From: a bacterium
Lineage (GTDB): Bacteria > Patescibacteriota > Microgenomatia > JAADGY01
Length of the DNA stretch: 8,117 nucleotides
Direction of reading: 5' to 3'
Assembly (NCBI GenBank): GCA_013152165.1
Contig: JAADGY010000041.1
Span: forward strand, 1 to 8,117
Shown: positions 1 to 5,957 of the stretch, piece after piece
Position numbering within the stretch: the first letter of the stretch is position 1
Layout of the letters: every line of letters starts with the position of its first letter
Made by a program: the position numbers and the translations under genes
Notes under the pieces: model-generated
Told to the model about the DNA's origin: nothing
Seen by the model: the letters and a program-made list of their open reading frames with translations, nothing else
Databases searched by the model: none

Positions 1-105
1 TTTCTCTTTTATCTTTTCCAAGAATGCTTGAGTGGGTTGAGTTTGAAAATAACAATTGTCCTTATGGGTTTCTATATCTCTTTTAATGATTTGTCTTATA
101 TCCAT
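1..105 (-). CDS. N-terminal fragment of an unrecognised protein, cut by left window edge
   Basis: The minus strand is open from an ATG at 105-103 to the window edge, giving 35 codons without a stop (begins MDIRQIIKRDIETHKD). The gene continues beyond base 1, so neither length nor family can be judged; the visible part is polar, rich in Lys, Asp and Gln, and has no signal peptide. The start is supported by an AAGG sequence at 116-113, seven bases before the ATG, and by a promoter-like pair of hexamers further upstream. This is the only gene in the window with a plausible Shine-Dalgarno site. It is divergent from the MFS transporter gene. That it is a real gene is inferred from the open frame combined with these start signals. 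Confidence 0.55.
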   Translation of the reverse strand, partial: MDIRQIIKRDIETHKDNCYFQTQPTQAFLEKIKEK

Positions 106-112
106 TTGAGAA

Positions 113-154
113 CCTTGCCAATGGTATTATAACAAATCCCCCCCATTCGGTTAA
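113..154 (-). promoter_or_regulatory. Sigma-70-like promoter plus ribosome binding site for the left-edge gene
   Basis: Reading the minus strand, TTAACC (154-149, four of six matches to TTGACA) is followed by a 17-base spacer and a perfect TATAAT (131-126). Transcription would start near 118, leaving a short leader with AAGG (116-113) seven bases before the ATG at 105. The spacer contains a run of seven G on this strand (144-138). The -10 is strong and the -35 weak. Confidence 0.5.
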
Positions 155-257
155 ATATCATAAAGATTACCTGCTTTAACCTTTGTCTAATACTTTCACT
201 TCTCCTTCAACAGTATCAACCTCAACTAAATTGTCATAACTTCATCTTTCAACGGTG

Positions 258-263
258 TATAAT
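258..263 (+). promoter_or_regulatory. -10 element, leaderless start of the MFS gene
   Basis: A perfect TATAAT ends seven bases before the ATG at 271, so transcription should begin at or next to the A of the start codon. No Shine-Dalgarno sequence is present. A TTGTCA at 231-236 resembles a -35 but lies 21 bases away, which is too far for normal spacing. Confidence 0.5.
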
Positions 264-270
264 TTATCTC

Positions 271-1459
271 ATGTGGCGGCGCAATGTTTATATCTACCAT
301 CTCTGGTCATTTTTCAATGCTTTCTGGATTGCTGCTGCCATTTTGGTGCCGTTTTTCAAAGAAAACGGCCTTAGCCAGTTTGAGATCCAAAGCTTGCAAG
401 CTTTATTCCAAGTCTCGATCTTTCTTTTAGAAATTCCCACCGGCGCTGTCGCTGACAAATGGGGCCGGCGGGTCAGTTTGGCTTTAGGCGGAGCTTTAAC
501 CGTTGTTGGTTTTATTATCTATAGCCAAGTTCACAGCTTTTGGTGGTTTGCCCTAGGCGAGTTTATCTTGGCCATAGCCATGGCCTTGAAATCAGGTTCG
601 GACCAAGCCATAGTTTACGACAGCTTAAAACAAGCCAAACAAACCAGGTGGTTTGGCCAGATCATTTCCAGAAACAGAATTATCACTCTAGTCGCAATTA
701 TGTTGGGAGCCAATATCGGCAGTTGGCTAACCAACTTTATCAGCTTAAGCCAGATCTTTTTAATCAATGGCTTGCTTATCTCAATCAGCATTGTGGCCAG
801 CTTGAAATTTCAGGAAACCACGATCCAAAACAGCAGCGAGGTTAAGCGCTGGCATCATATTTTATTCGACGGCTGGAAGCTGGTTAAAAACAGCCTGAGC
901 TTAAGATTTCTGATGATTGAAGGGGCTATGCTTTATGGCCTTGGCTATTTTATCATCTGGCTTTATCCGGTCAAGCTGGCCAGCTTGAATATCAGCCTCC
1001 AGTATTATGGCTTGTTTCATGCCACCTTCCACCTTGATTATTGTCCAGGTTATTTGGATGATGGTTTGGCAAAAAATTATCGGCCGAGTAGGGACCAAAA
1101 ATTATCTAATCCTAAGCTTTCTGGCCATCGGCTTAGGTTACGCAACCATTGCCCTGACCAACTCGTGGCTTGGCATCATTTTTTGGTTTGCCACAAGCGG
1201 CGTCTTTGGCTTGACCGGGCGGGAAATTATCTCGGTTTTTGCTCAAAAACATATTCAATCCCAAGTGAGAGCCACGGTTTCAAGCTTTTTTGGCATGGTC
1301 AGGGGCATTTTAATCGCGGCTACGAATCCGTTTGTTGGCTTATTGGTAGATAAAAACCTGTCTTTGGGCTTTGGCGTCTTGGGCGGGACTGCTTTTGCCT
1401 TTGGCTTGGCTACTTGGTTTTTTTATAAGCTTAAACAGCCAAAACTGGCACAAGTCTAG
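271..1459 (+). pseudogene. MFS transporter interrupted by a single-base frameshift
   Basis: This is a multi-pass inner-membrane transporter of the major facilitator superfamily; the substrate cannot be told. The reading frame from ATG 271 carries the loop 2-3 signature GAVADKWGRR (about residues 58-67) and hydrophobic helices up to about residue 252. The frame then turns into unrelated sequence that ends at 1353. The missing C-terminal half lies in the next frame and ends at TAG 1457-1459 with further hydrophobic helices. Dropping one T at 1027/1028 joins the halves smoothly (GLFHATSTLIIVQV) and gives 395 residues, the usual length for a 12-helix MFS protein. Either the gene is recently inactivated or the base is a sequencing or assembly error. 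Codon use is alike on both sides. Start choice rests on the TATAAT immediately upstream. Confidence 0.85.
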
Positions 1460-1491
1460 TGCCTTAAGATTCCAATATTCAACTACAGTGC

Positions 1492-1497
1492 TATTAT
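1492..1497 (+). promoter_or_regulatory. -10 element, leaderless start of the Nudix gene
   Basis: TATTAT ends seven bases before the ATG at 1505, the same spacing as at the MFS gene, and no Shine-Dalgarno site is present. It lies in the 45-base gap after the MFS stop and could make the Nudix/deoxyribosyltransferase pair independent of MFS transcription. No convincing -35 is visible. Confidence 0.4.
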
Positions 1498-1504
1498 TTA
1501 TATA

Positions 1505-1981
1505 ATGACCGTTGCCAATGACGTTTGTTGGGATAGCGAAAATGAAAAAAGGCCGTATTTGGCTGTTGATGCGGTTATTTTCAAAAAACATAAAGATAAG
1601 CTACAGGTTTTGTTAGGCAAACGGGGCAAAGGTATTGCCGGCGCCGGCAAATGGCATGTCCCCGGCGGCCATGTTAAAGAGGGAGAAAAATTAACCGAGG
1701 CGGTCAAAAGGGAAGTTAGGGAAGAAACCGGTCTGGAAATTGTCATTGATCAAATTGTTTGGATTGAAGAAAACTTTGACAACAACAGGCACCATGTCAC
1801 CATAGATATTGCCTGTTGGCTGGAGGGAAAACAAGAACCAAAAAACCTGGAACCCCGCAAATGCGATGGCTGGCAATGGTTCGATCTTGATAACCTACCA
1901 ACGCCTTTGTGGAAATTGGCCAAGTTTTTCCCCGTTTTCAGGCAAAAAAGACTTAATTCTATCCGCGAGTGCTTTAAATAA
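1505..1981 (+). CDS. Nudix hydrolase, MutT/NUDT15-like
   Basis: A 158-residue Nudix enzyme, expected to hydrolyse a nucleoside diphosphate linked to another moiety, with Mg2+ bound by the Nudix helix. The box is complete: G55-x5-E61-x7-R69-E-V-R-E73-E74-T-G76-L (consensus GX5EX7REUXEEXGU). The preceding GKWHVPGGH and the later WFDLDNLP resemble nucleotide-pool members such as MutT, MTH1 and NUDT15, so a (d)NTP pyrophosphatase role is plausible, but substrate cannot be fixed from sequence. No export signal is present, so it is cytoplasmic. The next gene, a nucleoside deoxyribosyltransferase homologue, starts eight bases after this stop, supporting a shared role in nucleotide salvage or clean-up. 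The start at ATG 1505 gives a normal family length and sits directly behind a -10-like hexamer. Confidence 0.92.
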   Translation: MTVANDVCWDSENEKRPYLAVDAVIFKKHKDKLQVLLGKRGKGIAGAGKWHVPGGHVKEGEKLTEAVKREVREETGLEIVIDQIVWIEENFDNNRHHVTIDIACWLEGKQEPKNLEPRKCDGWQWFDLDNLPTPLWKLAKFFPVFRQKRLNSIRECFK

Positions 1982-1989
1982 ATTAAGTT

Positions 1990-2412
1990 ATGAACAAGCC
2001 AACTAAAATAGCCAAAATCTTTCTTACTGTACCTTTTAAATCCGGTACAAATAAGCGCTATATAGATAGATTAAGCCGGATTGTCAGATCAGCTGGATTT
2101 CAAGATTTTTGTTTTATCAGAGATGTAGAAAATTACCAACCAATTTCTAATCCGACACAGCTAATGTCATTGGCTAAGCAGGCTATTTTAAGCTGCGATG
2201 CTTTATTAATAGATCTAACCCAATGTTCTACTGGGCGAGCTATTGAAGCGGGGGTGGCTTTTGGTGCCGGCAAGAAAATCGTGATTATCCTTAAAAAGGG
2301 AACTAAATTGAAAGATACCGCCAAAGGAATTGCCCACTTTATCATTGAGTACGACAAGTTAGAGGACATCCTTCAACCTCTTAAAAAGTTCAGAGACACT
2401 TTCAATCCTTAA
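1990..2412 (+). CDS. Nucleoside 2-deoxyribosyltransferase-like protein
   Basis: A 140-residue cytoplasmic protein of the nucleoside 2-deoxyribosyltransferase / DNPH1 (RCL) type. Family members cleave or exchange the N-glycosidic bond of deoxynucleosides or deoxynucleotides through a catalytic Glu. Visible hallmarks are an N-terminal beta strand (KIFLTVPF), then CDALLIDLTQ with Asp75, then the helix TGRAIEAGVAFGAGKKIVII, in which Glu86 fits the catalytic nucleophile. The length matches the family. It is separated by eight bases from the Nudix gene and probably co-transcribed. There is no Shine-Dalgarno site; TAAATT at 1979-1984 could serve as a weak internal -10 five bases before the ATG. Whether it acts on free nucleosides (transferase) or on 5'-monophosphates (hydrolase) cannot be decided here. 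Confidence 0.8.
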   Translation: MNKPTKIAKIFLTVPFKSGTNKRYIDRLSRIVRSAGFQDFCFIRDVENYQPISNPTQLMSLAKQAILSCDALLIDLTQCSTGRAIEAGVAFGAGKKIVIILKKGTKLKDTAKGIAHFIIEYDKLEDILQPLKKFRDTFNP

Positions 2413-2427
2413 TTTTTTGCAAAAAAT
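2412..2427. repeat. 16-bp perfect palindrome filling a convergent gene junction
   Basis: ATTTTTTGCAAAAAAT is identical on both strands. It begins with the last base of the deoxyribosyltransferase stop codon and ends directly before the HAD stop codon at 2428. Each transcript would end with A- and U-rich sequence in this 15-base gap. It lacks a GC-rich stem, so it is not a classical intrinsic terminator; a role in two-way termination is only a guess. Confidence 0.45.
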
Positions 2428-3081
2428 CTAAGAACATAACTTCTCTAAATCCCTGGTTTCCAAAGATTTAAAAGAATCAATAACCATATCAGCCCCTTGC
2501 AGTTGGCTGGCAGAATGAGTAGTGGTAATGCCTATCACTTTCATGCCGGCTCTTTTGGCTGAGGTAATCCCTGAAACAGAATCTTCAATAGCAACACAAG
2601 CCAGCGGATCCACCCCGATGCACTCGACGGCCGTTAGGTAAATTTCCGGATCAGGCTTGCCATGCTTAATGTCTTGGGCTGTAACAACACACTTGAAGAA
2701 GTGCTTGATATCGAATCTGTCTAACACAAACTGCGTATATGGCCGGCGGGAACTGGTGGCCAAGGCTATAGGTATGCCTACTTTGTAAAGATTCTTGATA
2801 AACTCCACTACGCCGGCTGTGGGTTTAGGATTTGGGCCTAGGATCTCCATGGCTATCTGAACTCGCTCGTTTAAATACGATTGGAGCTTGTCTGGATCAA
2901 GGTTGTCTTTAAACAGATATTTAAGGGTGTCTAACTCAGTCCGACCAAAGATTTGCGTCCGAAACTCCTCCTCTGTTACATGAAATCCATATTTCCGGCA
3001 AAGCCGCCGCCAAGATTCTTGATGAACCCTCTCGTCATCTATAATCACTCCATTCATGTCAAAAACGACGCCCCTTAGCAT
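2428..3081 (-). CDS. HAD-superfamily hydrolase, beta-phosphoglucomutase-like, with Asn in motif I
   Basis: A 217-residue cytoplasmic HAD subfamily I protein with a helical cap. Motif I is FDMNGVIIDDE (residues 7-17) with nucleophile Asp8. Motif II is Thr109/Ser110 in ALATSS, motif III is Lys142 in HGKPDPEIY, and motif IV is Glu166-Asp167 in VAIEDSVSG. Residue numbers and the cap His20 align almost exactly with Lactococcus beta-phosphoglucomutase, pointing to a sugar-phosphate phosphatase or mutase. The oddity is Asn10: this position is normally the Asp general acid/base, whose loss strongly slows beta-phosphoglucomutase. All other motifs are intact, so the protein may have changed chemistry rather than decayed. 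It is the last gene of a four-gene minus-strand run, 95 bases after the DUF1653 gene. A possible -10 lies seven bases before the ATG. Confidence 0.88.
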   Translation of the reverse strand: MLRGVVFDMNGVIIDDERVHQESWRRLCRKYGFHVTEEEFRTQIFGRTELDTLKYLFKDNLDPDKLQSYLNERVQIAMEILGPNPKPTAGVVEFIKNLYKVGIPIALATSSRRPYTQFVLDRFDIKHFFKCVVTAQDIKHGKPDPEIYLTAVECIGVDPLACVAIEDSVSGITSAKRAGMKVIGITTTHSASQLQGADMVIDSFKSLETRDLEKLCS

Positions 3082-3088
3082 ATATTTT

Positions 3089-3097
3089 AGTCTATCA
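3089..3097 (-). promoter_or_regulatory. Extended -10 element, leaderless start of the HAD gene
   Basis: On the minus strand TGATAGACT reads as TG-n-TAGACT, an extended -10 (four of six matches in the hexamer, with the key T, A and final T kept). It ends seven bases before the ATG at 3081. An overlapping TAAAAT (3089-3084) is a closer match to consensus but only two bases from the ATG. No Shine-Dalgarno site is present. Confidence 0.35.
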
Positions 3098-3176
3098 CAA
3101 GAAATTTAAGCATTAACCTGTCGATTTTTAAAACACCAACCTAAAATCTTGATCTTGTTAAACCCGGCTTGCAGTC

Positions 3177-3404
3177 CTATCTCACCTTTTCAAACCTTTT
3201 TACCTTCTTGCCGTTTACCTCTACCTCTTCAAAAAACATGTCTTTGGGCCTAATCCATAAGGCATAATCGCCGAATTTTTTGCTTTTATAAAGGGCTTTA
3301 TAAACCACAAACTCTTCAAATGTCTCGCTGTGTTTGGCTATGCCTATAACCTCGTATAACTTGCCTTTATAATGCCGGTAAGTGCCGGGTGTAATAGGTG
3401 TCAT
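3177..3404 (-). CDS. DUF1653 family protein
   Basis: A 75-residue protein covering the whole DUF1653 domain. Family signatures are visible: PGTYRHYKGKLYEVIGIAKHSET (residues 6-28, with a family-typical His25-Ser26-Glu27-Thr28), EFVVYKALY (31-39), LWIRPKDMFFE (49-59) and a C-terminal VNGKKVKRFEKV. The family is widespread in bacteria and its biochemical function is not established; the fold is small and beta-rich, and cytoplasmic location is likely as no signal is present. It lies 31 bases after the alpha/beta hydrolase stop on the same strand. A 23-base stretch of the gene (3294-3316) recurs exactly at 5004-5026, where a second, broken copy appears to have existed. Confidence 0.9.
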   Translation of the reverse strand: MTPITPGTYRHYKGKLYEVIGIAKHSETFEEFVVYKALYKSKKFGDYALWIRPKDMFFEEVEVNGKKVKRFEKVR

Positions 3405-3409
3405 TTTTT

Positions 3410-3415
3410 ATTATA
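3410..3415 (-). promoter_or_regulatory. -10 element, leaderless start of the DUF1653 gene
   Basis: A perfect TATAAT on the minus strand ends five bases before the ATG at 3404; an overlapping TATATA (3417-3412) would give the seven-base spacing seen elsewhere. The AGG at 3420-3418 is 13 bases from the ATG, too far for a ribosome binding site. A weak TTAAGA (3439-3434) is 18 bases upstream of the -10. Confidence 0.45.
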
Positions 3416-3435
3416 TACCTCCATATTTATTGATC

Positions 3436-4902
3436 TTAATTTGAAACAAAACCGCCTAATCGCATAATCAGCTCAGCTCTTAGAAAAGGATTATTAACAT
3501 CTTGTTCTTGTAACCATGTGGTAATCAACTCTGCCTGTTGAGAAGAAAGATTGGACCTGAGCATTTGTCGTAACCTAGCCTGACTAGCTGGGTTGGTAGT
3601 TAAGCGCTTAATATTGTCTGGCCGGCCGATATGGTCCACTTCCGGGATCATAAATAAAGAATAAGGAATCTTAGCCCTAGCTAATACTTGAGCTAAATTC
3701 TGGGATTGTTCAGGGTCAACAAGCTTATCTTGATCGCCATGAATAATTACCACTTTTTCAACACTCGGCCGCATTATCGGTAAGGAAATAACTGGAGATA
3801 GGATGGATGTTAGTTTTCTATAGGTGTGGATTGGATGGAACAACTCCTGGCGGCTTAAGTGGAAAAAAGGTAGCGGCCTTATCAACCGGGCATACTCATC
3901 AGGCCAACTGGCAAAATCATGGATGCCGGCATAAGTCACTAATTTACCCAGTTGATAATCAAGTTGTTCGGCCAAAAGGCTAAAATTTACAGCTTGAGTT
4001 GAGCCATACGAGACTCCTATAACATGAATCAAACTGCCTGAATCAATTAAACCTAATGTATCCGCAAGGAGCAAAGCTGTGGCTGCATCTTCTGACTCGA
4101 AAAAATTCAGTTTTGATACCTGTTTAAGGTTGGGTTTAATATCATCCATTTGAATGCCATCACTAAAATCAAAATCCATCAGCGGAATAGTGTTGTCAGC
4201 TTTAGCTCCGGCATAGCCTATGGTTACAACATCGTAACCGGCAAAGGTTAACAGTTGAGAGATAACATCATTGTCTGATCGATCTATGCCGCGAAAATAA
4301 AAAACCGTTCCTTGAAAATACGAAGGATCAGTTTTAGATTTATAAACCACAAAATTAAACAAGTGGTGATTAATCGGGTTTTCAGCAGTTAAACTCAAAC
4401 TTAAACCCTGTCTATTTTTATCTATAATAGCTGCTTGTTCAGCAATTGTTTTACCCGATTCATCAACCAAAGGCTGATTTAATTCAACATAACTTGTTTG
4501 GCCCTGATTATACGTCCTTAATAATTTTATCAAAAATTCTGGTTTATGCTGGGGTGTGATAGTTAAATTATCTGCTGCATCATATCGCCGCATCGGCCCT
4601 AGGTAAGGAAACGGCATCTCCCAATCAGTTATAACTCTAGTTGTCACCGTCTCTTTTAATGCTAAAGCTGTTTCTTGGAAATAACGTCGGACTAAATTCT
4701 CTTTTCCTGTCTCTTCTTTTGGATAAGCTTCAGTCACATCTTCTGTGGATGTTTTATTTGGTAATAGATTCAAACGGCTCCGAACAGCTTCCAATGCTGT
4801 GGTTAAAGCAAATAAAAAGCTCATTTTAAGCGCATCTCGGCGGCTTAGCTTTCTTCGTGTTTTTCTGTCCTCGGTAAAATCAGGTGAAAGCTGAGGGGCC
4901 AT
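3436..4902 (-). CDS. Alpha/beta hydrolase with a twin-arginine (Tat) type N-terminus
   Basis: A 488-residue serine hydrolase of the alpha/beta fold. The nucleophile elbow is GVSYG with Ser298, the acid is most likely Asp392 in HGDQDKLVDP, and the base is His424 in PEVDHIGRPD; order and spacing match a complete catalytic triad. The core runs from about residue 195 to 430. Before it lies an unassigned stretch (about 60-190) and after it a short helical tail (about 430-488). The N-terminus reads RRKLSRRDALK (16-26) followed by a hydrophobic segment (27-39), close to the Tat motif S/T-R-R-x-F-L-K. No clear AxA cleavage site is seen, so it may be a membrane anchor. Inference: a folded esterase or amidase exported outside the cytoplasm. 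Substrate is unknown. The ATG at 4902 gives the complete signal and lies behind a -10-like hexamer. Confidence 0.85.
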   Translation of the reverse strand: MAPQLSPDFTEDRKTRRKLSRRDALKMSFLFALTTALEAVRSRLNLLPNKTSTEDVTEAYPKEETGKENLVRRYFQETALALKETVTTRVITDWEMPFPYLGPMRRYDAADNLTITPQHKPEFLIKLLRTYNQGQTSYVELNQPLVDESGKTIAEQAAIIDKNRQGLSLSLTAENPINHHLFNFVVYKSKTDPSYFQGTVFYFRGIDRSDNDVISQLLTFAGYDVVTIGYAGAKADNTIPLMDFDFSDGIQMDDIKPNLKQVSKLNFFESEDAATALLLADTLGLIDSGSLIHVIGVSYGSTQAVNFSLLAEQLDYQLGKLVTYAGIHDFASWPDEYARLIRPLPFFHLSRQELFHPIHTYRKLTSILSPVISLPIMRPSVEKVVIIHGDQDKLVDPEQSQNLAQVLARAKIPYSLFMIPEVDHIGRPDNIKRLTTNPASQARLRQMLRSNLSSQQAELITTWLQEQDVNNPFLRAELIMRLGGFVSN

Positions 4903-4907
4903 AGTTT

Positions 4908-4913
4908 ATTTTA
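4908..4913 (-). promoter_or_regulatory. -10 element, leaderless start of the alpha/beta hydrolase gene
   Basis: TAAAAT on the minus strand ends five bases before the ATG at 4902. The GGGG just upstream (4917-4914) is part of TGTGGGGTAAAAT and is too far from the ATG to act as a normal ribosome binding site. TTGCAA (4933-4928) resembles a -35 but the spacer is only 14 bases. Confidence 0.4.
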
Positions 4914-4934
4914 CCCCACATCTGTTGTTGCAAG

Positions 4935-4968
4935 GCGCCAGCTCTAGGGGCGGCCTGCCCCTTGGCGC
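4935..4968. repeat. GC-rich interrupted hairpin in an AT-rich intergenic region
   Basis: Outer arms GCGCCA (4935-4940) and TGGCGC (4963-4968) pair perfectly. Inner arms AGGGGC (4946-4951) and GCCCCT (4957-4962) also pair perfectly around a five-base loop, GGCCT. Five unpaired bases (4941-4945) bulge on the left side only. The block is far richer in G and C than its flanks. It lies downstream of the minus-strand membrane-protein gene and upstream of the hydrolase promoter. No T-run follows on either strand, so a classical intrinsic terminator is not supported; a transcript-end hairpin or a dispersed genomic repeat are both possible. Confidence 0.6.
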
Positions 4969-4991
4969 ATTAGAAAATAATCATCCTTGGC

Positions 4992-5030
4992 TTAATTTAT
5001 TAAGGCTTTATAAACCACAAACTCTTTGTG
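4992..5030 (-). pseudogene. Relic of a second DUF1653 gene
   Basis: On the minus strand this reads H-K-EFVVYKAL-I-N-stop, matching residues 25-38 of the intact DUF1653 protein encoded at 3177-3404. Bases 5004-5026 are identical to 3294-3316 over 23 positions. The identity can be extended further into the gene if 12 bases (four codons) were lost on the His-Ser-Glu-Thr side. Beyond that, similarity fades, and a stop codon follows three codons after the match. The likeliest reading is a decayed duplicate or gene-remnant; a chance match of 23 bases in 8 kb is very improbable. Confidence 0.5.
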
Positions 5031-5073
5031 CGATTAACACTCATGGGGAAGGAAGCAGATTCCAAACCTAAAC

Positions 5074-5883
5074 CTAATTTGGCAGCTTTGGCTCTTGAAT
5101 TCTAAATGCAGAAAAATCAATCTGATCTACTATTTTCTTAAGTTTTTGTTTGGCCTTAATAACTTCAGGGTCAGTTTTGCTGACCGGAACGCCACTGATG
5201 TCTGAATACCAAACTCTTACGATAGTAGGTTTGATGGTGTACATTTTTTTAAGCCTTTGGTTATAAACTGAATACCTAGTCGTATAGGTGGTTAAATCAA
5301 CCGTCCCAATAGTTTTTGGAGCATATTGGTACCCAAAAAGCATCTTCACCCCTTCTTTAGTAATATAATAGTCGGTAGCGGTTCGAAGTTGTTTTATAAG
5401 ATCATAGGCAGTTAAGGTAGCGTAGGCAGTATTGTTTTCATAGCCGTCAAAGGTAGCTAGATCCAGCGGAAAATCCTCCATTCTGGGGTGGAATTCGCTC
5501 ATATAATGCCAGACGCTTATGCCTGCATAATCATTAATTTGAAGGCTTTTTTTGACAATAATTTTCCCTTTATACCTATAAGTTGTTACTGAAACTTTCG
5601 TGTTAGCCGGCACTGTTAAAAACAAACCAAAATCTCCTGGTGAATAATTTATAACCCTATGGTCAATCCTTACAGCACTATCTTCAGCACTAGCTTGGAG
5701 CTCTTGATTTAACTGTTTATTTTCGGATTTTAACTTATTCAGTTTTATTTTCAGTGATTTATAGGTAATTTGAGATTGATCTATTTCAGGAATATCTTGG
5801 TTGAATTGATAAATCATACCTAATAAGAACCCGCTAAACAAAACGCCAAAAATAAAGACCAGCCGCATTTTCCTAGACAGCAT
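5074..5883 (-). CDS. Membrane-anchored coiled-coil protein of unknown function
   Basis: I do not recognise this protein. From the chosen ATG at 5883 it has 269 residues. It shows a short basic N-terminus, one transmembrane helix at about residues 7-25 (MRLVFIFGVLFSGFLLGMIY), a Lys/Leu/Gln-rich predicted coiled coil at about 37-66, and then a soluble domain rich in Tyr, Thr and beta-prone segments (about 70-245). The topology suggests a single-pass anchor with most of the chain outside the cytoplasm. The frame stays open upstream to an ATG at 5970, but that would place 29 polar residues before the helix and run through the inverted repeat and the divergent promoter. The ATG at 5883 sits six bases after TACAAT and is preferred; ATG 5868 is an alternative. 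It is divergent from the dimethyltransferase gene. Confidence 0.7.
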   Translation of the reverse strand: MLSRKMRLVFIFGVLFSGFLLGMIYQFNQDIPEIDQSQITYKSLKIKLNKLKSENKQLNQELQASAEDSAVRIDHRVINYSPGDFGLFLTVPANTKVSVTTYRYKGKIIVKKSLQINDYAGISVWHYMSEFHPRMEDFPLDLATFDGYENNTAYATLTAYDLIKQLRTATDYYITKEGVKMLFGYQYAPKTIGTVDLTTYTTRYSVYNQRLKKMYTIKPTIVRVWYSDISGVPVSKTDPEVIKAKQKLKKIVDQIDFSAFRIQEPKLPN

Positions 5884-5889
5884 TAATTT

Positions 5890-5895
5890 ATTGTA
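5890..5895 (-). promoter_or_regulatory. -10 element, leaderless start of the membrane-protein gene
   Basis: TACAAT (five of six matches to TATAAT) on the minus strand ends six bases before the ATG at 5883 and helps decide that start. A weak TTAGCA at 5919-5914 lies 18 bases upstream of it. The same hexamer occurs in the same position before the divergent ksgA-type gene. Confidence 0.45.
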
Positions 5896-5922
5896 CTGCA
5901 TGTCTTTTGATTCTGCTAAAAT

Positions 5923-5946
5923 ATCGGCTCTAGAAACAGAGCCGAT
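5923..5946. promoter_or_regulatory. Perfect 9-bp inverted repeat in the divergent promoter region (possible operator)
   Basis: ATCGGCTCT (5923-5931) and AGAGCCGAT (5938-5946) are exact inverted copies around six bases, AGAAAC. The repeat sits between the two divergent genes, covering roughly -46 to -23 relative to the inferred plus-strand start and -40 to -63 relative to the minus-strand start. That placement would suit a dimeric regulator controlling both genes. Alternatively, a transcript begun at the extended -10 TGCTAAAAT (5914-5922) would start around 5929, within the left arm, so the full hairpin might not form in RNA. Confidence 0.55.
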
Positions 5947-5957
5947 GGAATTTAGAT

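Noticed and set aside
971..988. 18-bp perfect palindrome TCAAGCTGGCCAGCTTGA
   Set aside because: It lies inside MFS coding sequence and encodes ordinary residues (VKLASLN); no promoter or partner copy supports a regulatory role.
1020..1035. Programmed +1 ribosomal frameshift in the MFS gene
   Set aside because: No stop codon, rare-codon hungry site, slippery sequence or internal ribosome-binding sequence is visible, and MFS transporters are not known to need one.
1007..1459. Separate 150-residue membrane protein starting at ATG 1007
   Set aside because: Its sequence is the C-terminal half of the MFS transporter, and removing one base at 1027/1028 joins it to the upstream half without a break.
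1635..1650. 16-bp palindrome TTGCCGGCGCCGGCAA
   Set aside because: It encodes the Gly/Ala-rich IAGAGK just before the conserved Nudix segment, and repeated Gly-Ala codons explain the symmetry.
4339..4353. Third copy of a 15-base stretch shared with the DUF1653 gene and its relic
   Set aside because: It encodes FVVYK in the alpha/beta hydrolase frame, with no similarity beyond it; a shared short peptide with the same codons is sufficient.
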